From contig DATKMP010000245.1 of assembly GCA_035541775.1 (NCBI GenBank), positions 1-29,251 of the forward strand: 29,251 nt of DNA, read 5' to 3'. The DNA is from DATKMP01 sp035541775. GTDB taxonomy: Bacteria; Bacteroidota; Ignavibacteria; UBA10030. Below the pieces are notes generated by a model that did no database searches, was not told the DNA's origin, and saw only the letters and a program-made list of their open reading frames with translations. Positions within the stretch are counted from its first letter, which is position 1, and each line of letters starts with the position of its first letter. Made by a program: the position numbers and the translations under genes. Shown here piece after piece: positions 16,179 to 23,916 of this stretch.

Positions 16179-17147
16179 TTACAAAAGTTCCTCCCGTACC
16201 GAATACGTTTGTTCGTTGCGCGAAGAACGCGAAACCATTTCTCCCAGCAATCCGATCGAAATAAACTGTACGCCGACAATAAGCAACAGCACGCCGATGA
16301 GAAATAACGGACGGTTGCCTAAGGCAGTATCATACAATATTTTTTCTCCGATTAACCAACCATCGATCGCGAATCCAAGAAGAGCAGCCAACAATCCCCA
16401 CACACCAAATAAATGAAGCGGGCGTCGAATATATTTTGCCGTGAATAATACCGTCAACAAATCTAAAAAGCCGCGATAAAATTTTCCGACGGTGTATTTG
16501 GAATGCCCGTACTTTCGGGAATGATGCTCCACCGGTTTTTCACCGACACGGAATCCTGCTTGATGGGCAAGAATGGGAATGTATCGATACAAATCGCCGT
16601 AGATAATTAATTCCTTGGCGACTTCGCTGCGGTACAGTTTCAATCCGCAATTGAGATCATGAATTTTCAATCCTGACATTTTGCTGGCAACTTTATTGGC
16701 AACCCGCGAAGGCAACGTAAAAATGAACGAATCACGCCGTTTCTTTTTCCATCCGGAAACCAAATCGTATTGGTCACCCATTGTTTTCAGCAATTCCGGA
16801 ATTTCTTCCGGATCATCCTGAAGATCGGCGTCCATCGTGATAATAAACTGGCCTGCCGCCTTTTTAAATCCTGCCGAGAGCGCTGCTGCTTTGCCATAAT
16901 TTTTTCGGAAGCGTATCACTTTTACTTCGGCGTGATGCGCATGTAACTCTCTTAAAAGAGCAAATGATCCATCCGTGCTGCCGTCGTCCACAAAAACAAC
17001 TTCAAAACTTTTTTCCATTCGCTGCATCACCGCGGCGATCTTTTGATACAATTCCCGCAGCGATTCTTCTTCGTCTTTTAATGAAACGACGATCGAGAAA
17101 ACCGGCGTTTTCTGTTGTTTAATTTTTCCTGATGTTGTTTTTGCCAT
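16179..17147 (-). CDS. GtrB/DPM1-like polyprenyl-phosphate glycosyltransferase with two C-terminal helices
   Basis: A 322-residue GT2. The catalytic domain has VFVDDGSTDG (about 51-60), DADLQDDPEEI (D105, D107) and NCGLKLYRSEVAKEL. The usual P-x-Y-N-E-E opening is the variant VVSLKDEEESL. Two membrane helices near residues 230-255 and 270-295 give the GtrB/ArnC layout. Such enzymes transfer a sugar from a nucleotide to undecaprenyl phosphate at the inner membrane, providing donors for periplasmic glycosyltransferases. The ATG at 17145-17147 is chosen; an in-frame start at 17210 would overlap the divergent rsmA promoter. It is the first gene of the minus-strand cluster and is followed by a 180-bp gap. 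YfhO in the same cluster is a plausible partner. Confidence 0.88.
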   Translation of the reverse strand: MAKTTSGKIKQQKTPVFSIVVSLKDEEESLRELYQKIAAVMQRMEKSFEVVFVDDGSTDGSFALLRELHAHHAEVKVIRFRKNYGKAAALSAGFKKAAGQFIITMDADLQDDPEEIPELLKTMGDQYDLVSGWKKKRRDSFIFTLPSRVANKVASKMSGLKIHDLNCGLKLYRSEVAKELIIYGDLYRYIPILAHQAGFRVGEKPVEHHSRKYGHSKYTVGKFYRGFLDLLTVLFTAKYIRRPLHLFGVWGLLAALLGFAIDGWLIGEKILYDTALGNRPLFLIGVLLLIVGVQFISIGLLGEMVSRSSRNEQTYSVREELL

Positions 17148-17174
17148 AATCGATTTTGATTTTGTGATGTGCTC

Positions 17175-17203
17175 AAAGTAACGGAATTTCGAGCCAGATG
17201 CAA
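17175..17203 (-). promoter_or_regulatory. Weak candidate promoter for the polysaccharide cluster
   Basis: On the minus strand TTGCAT (17198-17203) and TACTTT (17175-17180) are separated by 17 bp and lie about 28 bp upstream of the GtrB-like ATG. Each hexamer keeps only three consensus bases, so this is a weak call based mainly on position in the 111-bp divergent gap. Confidence 0.22.
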
Positions 17204-17209
17204 GATTCA

Positions 17210-17238
17210 TTGAACTTACCGGCTTCGTTCGTTATATT
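17210..17238 (+). promoter_or_regulatory. Sigma70-type promoter of rsmA
   Basis: TTGAAC (17210-17215) and TATATT (17233-17238) are separated by exactly 17 bp. A start of transcription near 17245 would leave a short leader of about 14 nt before the rsmA ATG at 17259, which fits the lack of a clear Shine-Dalgarno. Confidence 0.5.
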
Positions 17239-17258
17239 GAAACAAGTTTTTAAAATTT

Positions 17259-18047
17259 ATGCTCAAGCCCAAAAAATCGCTCGGACAGAACTTTTTACAG
17301 GATGAAAACATTCTTCGCAAAATTGTATCCTGCTTGAATTTACAAACCAATGATGTCGTTTTTGAAATCGGCCCCGGGCAAGGCGCCTTGACCAAGCATT
17401 TGCTTGCACATCCGATCACACTCATCGCCGCAGAAATCGACGACCGCGCTGTTGCGTTATTGCAAGATTCGTTCGGCAATCGACTTGAATTGTTGCATCA
17501 AGATGTATTATCGGTCGATTTCATAAAACTCTATCAACAGTATCGACAGCCGTTGCGTGTGGTAGGCAATATTCCGTACTATTTGACGAGTGAGATACTG
17601 ATAAAATTGTTCGATCATCATGCGGAACTTCGCGAGGCAGTGTTGATGGTGCAATTAGAAGTTGCCCGCCGATTGATTGCCAAACCCCAAACAAAGGAGT
17701 ACGGCATTTTGACCATCTATGCAAATTATTATTCATCATGTGAATTGCTTTTCAAAGTTTCACGCAATGTGTTTTACCCGAAGCCGGATGTGGATTCGGC
17801 AGTCATTCGATTGATGTTCAACCATTCCACATTGCCCTGCAACGAACAGATATTTCGAAATGTCGTGCGTTCGACATTCGGCAAACGGCGAAAAACGCTG
17901 CACAACGGATTAAAATATATGGGATTCGAGAACGCACAATTAAACTCCCTTCCGTTCGATTTGACAAAACGCCCCGAAGAATTAAGCGTTTCAGATTTTA
18001 TTTCCTTAACAACAGCTATCGAAACACTTCACCCCAAAACCGTATGA
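17259..18047 (+). CDS. rsmA: 16S rRNA adenine(1518/1519) dimethyltransferase RsmA (KsgA)
   Basis: A 262-residue protein with every expected motif in order: PKKSLGQNFLQDENIL at the N-terminus, SAM-binding VFEIGPGQGALT (34-45), the catalytic NIPYY (104-108) and FGKRRKTLHNGL toward the C-terminus. It dimethylates two adjacent adenines in the 3' hairpin of 16S rRNA during late 30S assembly, and loss gives kasugamycin resistance in many bacteria. The length is normal. Its stop overlaps the next ATG (ATGA, 18044-18047), so the membrane protein that follows is translationally coupled. It is the first plus-strand gene after the divergent gap. Confidence 0.97.
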   Translation: MLKPKKSLGQNFLQDENILRKIVSCLNLQTNDVVFEIGPGQGALTKHLLAHPITLIAAEIDDRAVALLQDSFGNRLELLHQDVLSVDFIKLYQQYRQPLRVVGNIPYYLTSEILIKLFDHHAELREAVLMVQLEVARRLIAKPQTKEYGILTIYANYYSSCELLFKVSRNVFYPKPDVDSAVIRLMFNHSTLPCNEQIFRNVVRSTFGKRRKTLHNGLKYMGFENAQLNSLPFDLTKRPEELSVSDFISLTTAIETLHPKTV

Positions 18048-18979
18048 CGCTCAAAAAAAACTTTTCCGTTTTATCTCCTGTCGATTTTATTTCGATTCTC
18101 TTTATCGGATTGCTTACCATACTCAATCTAATTTTTTATGGACGCGTTCCTCACGGCATCGCCATCATTGCCGTGAATTTTTTCGTTGTCGGTTTTATCT
18201 TGTTGCTTGCGCATTTTGCCAAGACCCGAAAGACCAAACTTGTTATCGGAGTACACCGCTGGTATGCATATTGGTTTGTGTTGTTCGTGTTCAAAGAAAT
18301 TTATTTAATGCTTCGTCCCATCCACCCGGTAGATTTTGACTGGCTGTTGATCGCCATCGATCATTGGATGTTCGGCGTCAATCCGACGCAATGGGCAGCG
18401 CAATTTGCTCATCCGGTTCTGACGGAAATTTTTCAAATCGCATATTTTTCCTACTACCTCCTTTTCATCATGCTCGGCGTGGAAATTTATAAACGGCTTC
18501 CGCTCGCCGAATTTGATCGCAGTGCGTTTTTTATTGTGTACGGATTTTATCTTTCGTATGTTGGATATTTTTTATTGCCGGCTGTCGGCCCGCGGTTCAC
18601 CTTGCATAATTTCTATGCCATCAATCAAGAACTTCCCGGATTATTCTTTACGCCATGGATGCGCGATTTCGTGAACGCCGGCGAGTCGGTCTCATTTTCC
18701 ATGCCGAATGCTCTCGCACTTGTGCAGCGCGATGTCTTTCCCAGCGGGCATACGGAATTAACACTCATCGTTCTGTATCTCAATCATCATTATAAATTAA
18801 AACTTCGCTGGCTCGCGACAATTTTGGGAACACTTCTCATCGTCTCGACCATTTATCTGCGTTACCATTATGTCATCGATTTGATCGGCGGCACATTTTT
18901 TTTCTTCTTCGCCATTTGGAGCGGAAAAAAAATCCAATCGTGGTGGGAACGACAACAACAACGGTGGCAAACAGCATAA
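18044..18979 (+). CDS. PAP2-family (AUR1/IPC-synthase-like) membrane phosphatase or transferase
   Basis: A 311-residue protein with about six membrane helices. The signature residues are VGPRFTLHNF (a membrane-proximal loop typical of the inositol-phosphoceramide-synthase-like branch), FPSGHTELTL (PAP2 motif C2, with its catalytic-site histidine) and YLRYHYVIDLIGG (motif C3, R-x-H-x3-D). The first classical motif K-x6-R-P is absent, as is usual in this branch. It probably removes or transfers a phosphate-linked head group on a lipid at the outer face of the inner membrane; the substrate is unknown. It is coupled to rsmA by a 4-bp overlap, an odd functional pair that may simply reflect shared transcription. 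Confidence 0.85.
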   Translation: MTLKKNFSVLSPVDFISILFIGLLTILNLIFYGRVPHGIAIIAVNFFVVGFILLLAHFAKTRKTKLVIGVHRWYAYWFVLFVFKEIYLMLRPIHPVDFDWLLIAIDHWMFGVNPTQWAAQFAHPVLTEIFQIAYFSYYLLFIMLGVEIYKRLPLAEFDRSAFFIVYGFYLSYVGYFLLPAVGPRFTLHNFYAINQELPGLFFTPWMRDFVNAGESVSFSMPNALALVQRDVFPSGHTELTLIVLYLNHHYKLKLRWLATILGTLLIVSTIYLRYHYVIDLIGGTFFFFFAIWSGKKIQSWWERQQQRWQTA

Positions 18980-19044
18980 GATACGCTCCTTGCACCTCAA
19001 TCAATTTTCCAATAAATTTCTTGTAAACACTTGATGCAACAGCC

Positions 19045-19311
19045 ATGACAGAAGAACAAATTTTATCGGAATTAGAAGAGCTTGCCGATGCATGCAACAT
19101 TGCCGTGCGGTACGAAAAGGGCGACTTTGAAGGCGGATTTTGTGTGTTGAAGGCAGAACGCATGGTCGTCATCAACAAACGATTGATGGCGGCGCGGCGC
19201 GCGGCAGTCCTGGCGCAGGGACTTGCCGAAGTCGGCATCGACGATATGTATTTGAAACCCGCCGTGCGTGAATACATCGAAGACGAATTGGCAAAAGTTA
19301 CCAAAGCGTAA
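19045..19311 (+). CDS. Conserved-looking small protein of unknown function
   Basis: An 88-residue acidic protein without signal peptide or membrane segment. It starts MTEEQILSELEELADACNI and contains FEGGFCVLKAERMVVINKRL, then a basic patch MAARRAAVLAQGLAEVG, and ends with VREYIEDELAK. The pattern (a hydrophobic strand with GG, a 'VVINKRL' strand, then helices) looks like a folded cytosolic protein. I recall similar small proteins of unassigned function in other phyla but know no name for them. It lies 65 bp after the PAP2 gene and 112 bp before aroQ. The reading frame is well defined and codon use matches its neighbours, so I consider it real. Confidence 0.7.
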   Translation: MTEEQILSELEELADACNIAVRYEKGDFEGGFCVLKAERMVVINKRLMAARRAAVLAQGLAEVGIDDMYLKPAVREYIEDELAKVTKA

Positions 19312-19369
19312 ATCATTTTTCTTTTTACTGCTTCTGGATTTTGAATACTGAAATGTAGATATTGAAAGA

Positions 19370-19393
19370 GCCATTCCTTTGAAGAAGAATGGC
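19370..19393 (+). other. Hairpin in the aroQ leader
   Basis: GCCATTC (19370-19376) and GAATGGC (19387-19393) can form a 7-bp perfect stem with a 10-nt loop, ending 17 nt before the aroQ Shine-Dalgarno. No T-run follows, so it is not a classical terminator. It could be a processing or leader structure, or chance. Confidence 0.25.
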
Positions 19394-19410
19394 GAAACGG
19401 CTGACATTAT

Positions 19411-19417
19411 GGAGGAG
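19411..19417 (+). promoter_or_regulatory. Ribosome binding site that fixes the aroQ start
   Basis: GGAGGAG lies 6 nt before the ATG at 19424. This is the strongest Shine-Dalgarno in the window and rules out the longer in-frame reading that begins at 19379. Confidence 0.85.
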
Positions 19418-19423
19418 AACACC

Positions 19424-19849
19424 ATGCGCATCTTCATTATCAACGGACCCAATTTAGACATTCTTGGCAAACGAGAACCGGAAATTTACGGCACGGCAAC
19501 GTTGTGGGATATTGAAAATCTGTTGAAGGAAAAATTTCCCGATGTAAAATTCGAATTTTACCAATCCAATTATGAAGGCGAGATTATCGACGTCTTGCAC
19601 AAAGCGCTGGATAATTTTGTCGATGGCATTGTCTTGAATGCGGCCGCTTTCACTCATTATTCGTACGCCATTCGCGATGCGGTTGCCGCGCTCAAAGTAC
19701 CGGTCATCGAAGTGCATCTTTCCAACGTTCACGCGCGCGAAGAATTTCGCCGACTGTCCGTTATCGCTCCTGCATGCAAAGGTGTCATCGCCGGATTCGG
19801 GTTTCAAAGTTATGTGCTTGCGGTGAGCGCCCTGATAGAAAAGAAATAA
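19424..19849 (+). CDS. aroQ: Type II 3-dehydroquinate dehydratase AroQ
   Basis: A 141-residue enzyme of normal length for the type II family. It has NGPNLDILGKREPEIYG at the N-terminus with R17 and catalytic Y22, LNAAAFTHYS with N72, and EVHLSNVHAREEFR with the general-acid histidine H98. It removes water from 3-dehydroquinate to give 3-dehydroshikimate in the shikimate pathway and forms a dodecamer in known cases. It heads a tight set with a HAD hydrolase (6 bp downstream), acpS and a deacetylase. No other shikimate gene is visible, so the grouping is not pathway-specific. Confidence 0.96.
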   Translation: MRIFIINGPNLDILGKREPEIYGTATLWDIENLLKEKFPDVKFEFYQSNYEGEIIDVLHKALDNFVDGIVLNAAAFTHYSYAIRDAVAALKVPVIEVHLSNVHAREEFRRLSVIAPACKGVIAGFGFQSYVLAVSALIEKK

Positions 19850-19855
19850 ATTCTT

Positions 19856-20542
19856 ATGATCTCCGCCGTCATATTCGATTTAGACAATACGCTCGTCGAT
19901 TTTATGCTGATGAAAAAGCAGGCGGTGGATGCTGCGATTCATGCGATGCGCGATGCGGGGTTTATGCTTTCGTACGAAGAAATTAAATTGCGGATCGATG
20001 AAATTTATCTCGAAAAGGGAATCGAATTTCAGAATGTCTTCGATGAATTGCTGTACCGCGAGTTCAGTAAAATCGATTACAAAATTCTTTCTGCCGGCGT
20101 GATCGCGTACCGCCGCGCAAGAGAAGCTGCGCTCGTGCCGTATCCGCATGTGATGATGACGTTGATTCAGCTTTCTAAATTGCAATTAAAACTCGGCGTC
20201 GTATCGGATGCCCCTGCACGCGAAGCATGGCTGCGCTTGTGTTACCTCAACTTTCATCACCTCTTCGATGCCGTGGTAACGTTTGAAGACACCGGCAAAC
20301 GCAAGCCGCATCCGGATCCCTTCAAAAAAATTCTGAAAAAATTATCTATCAACCCGGAAGAAGCATTGATGATCGGCGATTGGCACGAACGCGACGTCGT
20401 CGGCGCTGCAAAGGTTGGCATGAAAACCGTCTTTGCACGCTACGGCGATACCAAAGGCACAACGGTTTCGCATGCCGATTATGACATCGATGATATTTCG
20501 CAACTCATCGGCATCGTGAAAAAGGAAAACGGATGGTCGTAA
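19856..20542 (+). CDS. HAD-superfamily hydrolase (subfamily IA-like)
   Basis: A 228-residue protein with all four HAD motifs: VIFDLDNTLVDF (nucleophile D8, acid D10), VVSDAP for motif II, KRKPHPDPF with the motif III lysine, and MIGDWHERDVVGA for motif IV. A helical cap sits between motifs I and II (about residues 17-85), as in phosphoglycolate-phosphatase-like enzymes. It should hydrolyse a phosphate ester in the cytoplasm, but the substrate cannot be named. Its last codons overlap the acpS start by 10 bp and aroQ ends 6 bp before it, so it is inside an operon. Confidence 0.88.
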   Translation: MISAVIFDLDNTLVDFMLMKKQAVDAAIHAMRDAGFMLSYEEIKLRIDEIYLEKGIEFQNVFDELLYREFSKIDYKILSAGVIAYRRAREAALVPYPHVMMTLIQLSKLQLKLGVVSDAPAREAWLRLCYLNFHHLFDAVVTFEDTGKRKPHPDPFKKILKKLSINPEEALMIGDWHERDVVGAAKVGMKTVFARYGDTKGTTVSHADYDIDDISQLIGIVKKENGWS

Positions 20543-20922
20543 CAAAAGGCAACATCATCGGCATCGGCGTGGACGTGGTGGATGTTGCACGCATGAAAGA
20601 CGTTTTGGAAAAGCAGGGCGACTATTTTTATAACAAAGTATTCAGCGATATGGAAATGACGTACTGCAAAACGCGCAAAAAGCCGTATATCCATTTTGCC
20701 GCGCGGTTCGCCGCGAAAGAAGCCGTGGCAAAAGCCATGCGTACCGGCTGGAGCGGCGCCTTCCGCTGGAAAGATATTGAAGTGGTGAACGATTCTTCGG
20801 GCGCTCCGCATATTTTATTGTGCCGCGAAGTTGCCCAAGCGCTGGAACGGTGCAACGTGCATCTCTCCATTTCCCACACCGACACAACGGTGGTTGCGTT
20901 TGTGGTGTTAGAAGGAAAATAA
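20533..20922 (+). CDS. acpS: Holo-[acyl-carrier-protein] synthase AcpS
   Basis: A 129-residue phosphopantetheinyl transferase. The first motif GIGVDVVDVARM (with the metal-binding D14) and the second, FAAKEAVAKAM (E63), are both present, as is the C-terminal HLSISHTDTTVVAFVV strand pair. It moves the 4'-phosphopantetheine of CoA to a serine of ACP, needed for fatty-acid and lipid A synthesis. AAGGA lies 6 nt before the ATG, within the end of the HAD gene, so translation is likely coupled. The length is typical for the trimeric AcpS type. Confidence 0.96.
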   Translation: MVVTKGNIIGIGVDVVDVARMKDVLEKQGDYFYNKVFSDMEMTYCKTRKKPYIHFAARFAAKEAVAKAMRTGWSGAFRWKDIEVVNDSSGAPHILLCREVAQALERCNVHLSISHTDTTVVAFVVLEGK

Positions 20923-20951
20923 ATTCTCTCGGTTATGAACATCTTTTTCTC

Positions 20952-21629
20952 GTGAAACATTTTCTTTTCCTTGCATTGTTCCTTCCTTCATTTTTAGCCG
21001 CGCAGCAGCAGCGCGGTTCTGCCTTCTTTCACGGTTCGCGGCTTGAAAAAAATATTGCCTTGACCTTCGATGCATGTCCGTCATCCACGCGCGGCGGTTT
21101 TGATCGACAGATCGTTCAAACGCTGATCGACTCCAATGTATCGGCAACATTTTTTCTCAGCGGCCGGTGGGTCGCCGCACATCCGAACGATGCGCGGTGG
21201 CTTGCATCAATTCCTTTATTCGAACTGGGGAATCACAGCTATACGCATCCGCACATGACGGAAATATCGGACGAAAAAATTGTTGAAGAACTGACAAAGA
21301 CACAACAACGTATTTTCAAAACAACCGGCATCATGCCGGCATTATTTCGCCCGCCGTATGTGGAAATGAACGCAGCACTGATTTCGATCGCCGACAGTTT
21401 GAGATTACACATTGTGATGTACGACCTTGCTTCCGGCGATCCCGATACGAATATCACGGCGCAGCGGATGATTCCGTACGTTGTTTCATCGGCGCGGAAT
21501 GGTTCCATTATTGTTATGCATGTGAATGGCCGCGGCTGGCATACAGCGGAAGCGCTGCCGTCCATTATTGCCGGATTAAAGAAACGGGGATTTCGATTTG
21601 TGAACGTGAGCGGACTGTTGCAGCATTGA
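20952..21629 (+). CDS. Secreted NodB-like polysaccharide deacetylase with variant metal site
   Basis: A 225-residue protein read from a GTG at 20952. That start gives a clean signal peptide (VKHFLFLALFLPSFLAAQQ); the longer in-frame reading from 20820 runs inside acpS and is rejected. The NodB domain shows TFDACPSS (catalytic D40, but the usual second, metal-binding Asp is Ala41), the metal histidines in NHSYTHPH (H95, H99), FRPPYVEMN and a late VMHVNGRGWHTAEALP. The TFDAC variant is one I recall from other deacetylase-like proteins, so it seems a family trait. It probably acts on peptidoglycan or a surface glycan in the periplasm; activity cannot be assumed. It ends 12 bp from the convergent SpoIIE-type gene. 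Confidence 0.85.
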   Translation: MKHFLFLALFLPSFLAAQQQRGSAFFHGSRLEKNIALTFDACPSSTRGGFDRQIVQTLIDSNVSATFFLSGRWVAAHPNDARWLASIPLFELGNHSYTHPHMTEISDEKIVEELTKTQQRIFKTTGIMPALFRPPYVEMNAALISIADSLRLHIVMYDLASGDPDTNITAQRMIPYVVSSARNGSIIVMHVNGRGWHTAEALPSIIAGLKKRGFRFVNVSGLLQH

Positions 21630-21636
21630 ACGCTGC
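21620..21636. terminator. Weak hairpin between convergent genes
   Basis: GCAGC (21620-21624) pairs with GCTGC (21632-21636) across a 7-nt loop, spanning the deacetylase stop and the 12-bp space to the convergent phosphatase gene. The stem is short and no T-run follows closely on either strand, so termination activity is doubtful. Confidence 0.22.
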
Positions 21637-21641
21637 CGTCA

Positions 21642-22751
21642 TTACGTTTTTCGGATTAAGACAAAGGTGAGGTCGTCGCGCAATTCAATACCATTTCGGT
21701 ACAACGCAACATCGTTCAGCAAGCGATGTTTGAGTGTTTCTAACGGCTCCGTCGCAAACGTTTGAAAAAATCTTGCAAGCCGATCCTGTCCATATTCTTT
21801 TCCATTTCGGTCGATGGCTTCCGTAATTCCGTCGGAATAAAAGACCAGCAAATCTCCCGATTGCATATTCAACGATTGTACTTCCAATGCACGTTCAAAT
21901 TCCTGTTTGCCGGTTCCATTCGCGCACGCCATCAAGCCGATGGCCATGCCGTTTGGTTTGAGCCATTCGGTTGTTTGCGATTCCTTTTTCCATAAGAGCG
22001 CAGGCAAATGTCCGGCGCGGCAGAGTTCGACATCGCCGGAAGGAAACAGTTTTGCCATGGCCAGTGTAAGAAAATAATTTTTCTTTACTTCGCTGCAAAT
22101 ATGTTGATTCAATTTTTCGAGCAGCGTTTTGATGTCGGAACATTCCTGCACGAACAAATGCAGCGCGGTTTGCGCTTTGATAACGTACAATGCGGAAGAA
22201 ATTCCTTTGCCGGAAACATCGCCGACCACGACAAGCGTTTCGCCGGAAGGAAGAGAAAGAATATCGTGATAATCGCCGCCGATTTCCCTTGCCGGCTCGC
22301 TGTGGGCAATTAAATCATAGCCGGAAGCGGAACGCGCGGTTTGCGGCTGCAATCCTTCTTGAATTTCTCGCGCCACCGCAAGCTCGTCTTTCGTCATCAG
22401 CTTATCGGCAACTTCCAACGCTAATAAAAAGTTGATAATAACAAACGCATACAGCGACGATTCGACTTTTCCTTGAAAGAGCGCGAGAAAGAAAAACACC
22501 ACGGCGATGGCGTATAAAAATCGGCGGGCCGGCGTAAGCTTCATCAAAAATGCAACAAAGAAATTCCAGAGAAATTTTACAGCACGGTGGACAGGTCGCT
22601 TTTCTCCTTCTATCGATTTCATGTTTCCCGCATAGAATTCGTACATTCCCCGCGTATCGTTGCCGAACAATTTATCGAATTCCTGCCGCGAAAGATCCCG
22701 CGTAAGAATTTCATGAAGCGTATGAAAAAGATTTTGTTTTCGTGCAGCCAT
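21642..22751 (-). CDS. Membrane-anchored SpoIIE/RsbU-type PP2C phosphatase
   Basis: A 369-residue protein. An N-terminal cytoplasmic segment (about 1-60) is followed by two or three hydrophobic stretches (about 62-115), then a linker AREIQEGLQPQ typical of RsbU-type phosphatases. The PP2C/SpoIIE domain carries GGDYHDI, VVVGDVSGKGISSAL, SDGITEA and a C-terminal RDDLTFVLI with the metal-binding aspartates. Such enzymes dephosphorylate anti-sigma-factor antagonists in partner-switching regulation. No anti-sigma kinase or STAS antagonist is encoded nearby, so its partners are elsewhere. No PAS, GAF or HAMP sensor domain is visible. Confidence 0.9.
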   Translation of the reverse strand: MAARKQNLFHTLHEILTRDLSRQEFDKLFGNDTRGMYEFYAGNMKSIEGEKRPVHRAVKFLWNFFVAFLMKLTPARRFLYAIAVVFFFLALFQGKVESSLYAFVIINFLLALEVADKLMTKDELAVAREIQEGLQPQTARSASGYDLIAHSEPAREIGGDYHDILSLPSGETLVVVGDVSGKGISSALYVIKAQTALHLFVQECSDIKTLLEKLNQHICSEVKKNYFLTLAMAKLFPSGDVELCRAGHLPALLWKKESQTTEWLKPNGMAIGLMACANGTGKQEFERALEVQSLNMQSGDLLVFYSDGITEAIDRNGKEYGQDRLARFFQTFATEPLETLKHRLLNDVALYRNGIELRDDLTFVLIRKT

Positions 22752-22808
22752 CGCTCAAGTCTCGTTTGGTGTTTTCTCTATTACGCAAGAGAAATAAAAA
22801 AGTTCAGA

Positions 22809-23876
22809 TTATTCATTGTTTTTTTGGGGGCGACGAGTCATGAACTGCGACAAGTCGTATCCTTTTGCTGAAAGTTCCGTTCGATGCGCAGATAAAAATT
22901 CCATAATCGTTTCGCTCGAAACTGCTTGCATCACGCCATATTCAATATCCGTGCGCCGTTCGACATAGATATCGCCGGAATACGGAACTTGTGTGTCTAA
23001 TTCCAGTTGTTCGCCGTTATGTTCCGGCGTTAGATACGCGACCGTGCGCCCCGGAACCAATCGGACGATGCCGACCAATTCGAAATTCGGAACACCGTCA
23101 CGAACCGCCAGCACAATGCCTCCGCTAAAGCCGCCGCTGAACACTGCATCGGCATAAAACGAACCGTTCTTTTCTTTATTCGGATTACTGACGATCCCCT
23201 TGGTGACAATTTCATGTCCCGATGGATATCCCAGCAAATAAATAAACGAACCCCACTGCAATTCTTTTGCATAGCCGACGGGATACGAAAATGTGGAATA
23301 ACCAAACGGAAGATCCGATTGATAAATTTTCCCGAGCAAGGCAACATCGTTTGCATTATCGTTTGCAAGAATTTCCATATCCACAGCGCCTTCCACGCCT
23401 GCGACATAATTCGATTGCTGTTGCTTGACGGCGAAGGAATGAACGTACGGCGTCGGTTTTTTATCGGCGCCGATATAATACGAAAAAATCGTATCGGGAA
23501 ACTCGACAATGTGAGCGCATGTTAATAATGCCAAATGTCTGTCACGGTACGTTATGATGACAGCGCTGCCGGAAGAAGTTCGCGTGAAATAGACAAATCG
23601 ATTCGCTAAATCCGATGTGAAGGAAGACTGTAATTCCTGGCGCGTTACACGCCGTTCCGACGAAAATTCTAAACTGCGGTAATATGCCACGCACGTAATC
23701 ATCTTGACCGTCGATGCAATTTCTTCCAATTGTTTTGAACAATCGCGATACGGAAATTCGGAATCGTATTTTCCATCGAGCAACATGGGATAAACTTCTC
23801 GATAAACAGGTGTGGAACAAGATGCCAGACATAAAGCAATCCCTGCGATCGAGACAACCAATCTTGTGAACTTCAT
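22809..23876 (-). CDS. Trypsin-like serine protease lipoprotein
   Basis: A 355-residue protein starting at the ATG 23874-23876, with AGAGGA 8 nt upstream. The signal peptide ends in a lipobox LASC, giving a lipidated C20. The chymotrypsin-fold triad can be placed: H122 in LLTCAHIVEF, D177 in ANDVALLG and S251 in SGGFSGGIV, with oxyanion-loop glycines. An insertion of about 50 residues between H and D is longer than in compact DegP-like domains, and there is no PDZ domain. It should act in the periplasm or at the outer membrane; the substrate is unknown. A longer in-frame reading to 23951 runs into the end of the DUF4010 gene and is rejected. Confidence 0.85.
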   Translation of the reverse strand: MKFTRLVVSIAGIALCLASCSTPVYREVYPMLLDGKYDSEFPYRDCSKQLEEIASTVKMITCVAYYRSLEFSSERRVTRQELQSSFTSDLANRFVYFTRTSSGSAVIITYRDRHLALLTCAHIVEFPDTIFSYYIGADKKPTPYVHSFAVKQQQSNYVAGVEGAVDMEILANDNANDVALLGKIYQSDLPFGYSTFSYPVGYAKELQWGSFIYLLGYPSGHEIVTKGIVSNPNKEKNGSFYADAVFSGGFSGGIVLAVRDGVPNFELVGIVRLVPGRTVAYLTPEHNGEQLELDTQVPYSGDIYVERRTDIEYGVMQAVSSETIMEFLSAHRTELSAKGYDLSQFMTRRPQKNNE

Positions 23877-23916
23877 GCAATTTTCCTCTAGGAAGAACGA
23901 TGCGAAGTACTTCTTC

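Noticed and set aside
22752..22808. Inverted repeat TTTCTCT/AGAGAAA between the protease and phosphatase genes
   Set aside because: Weak AT-rich stem with no T-run in the reading direction; not convincing as a terminator.
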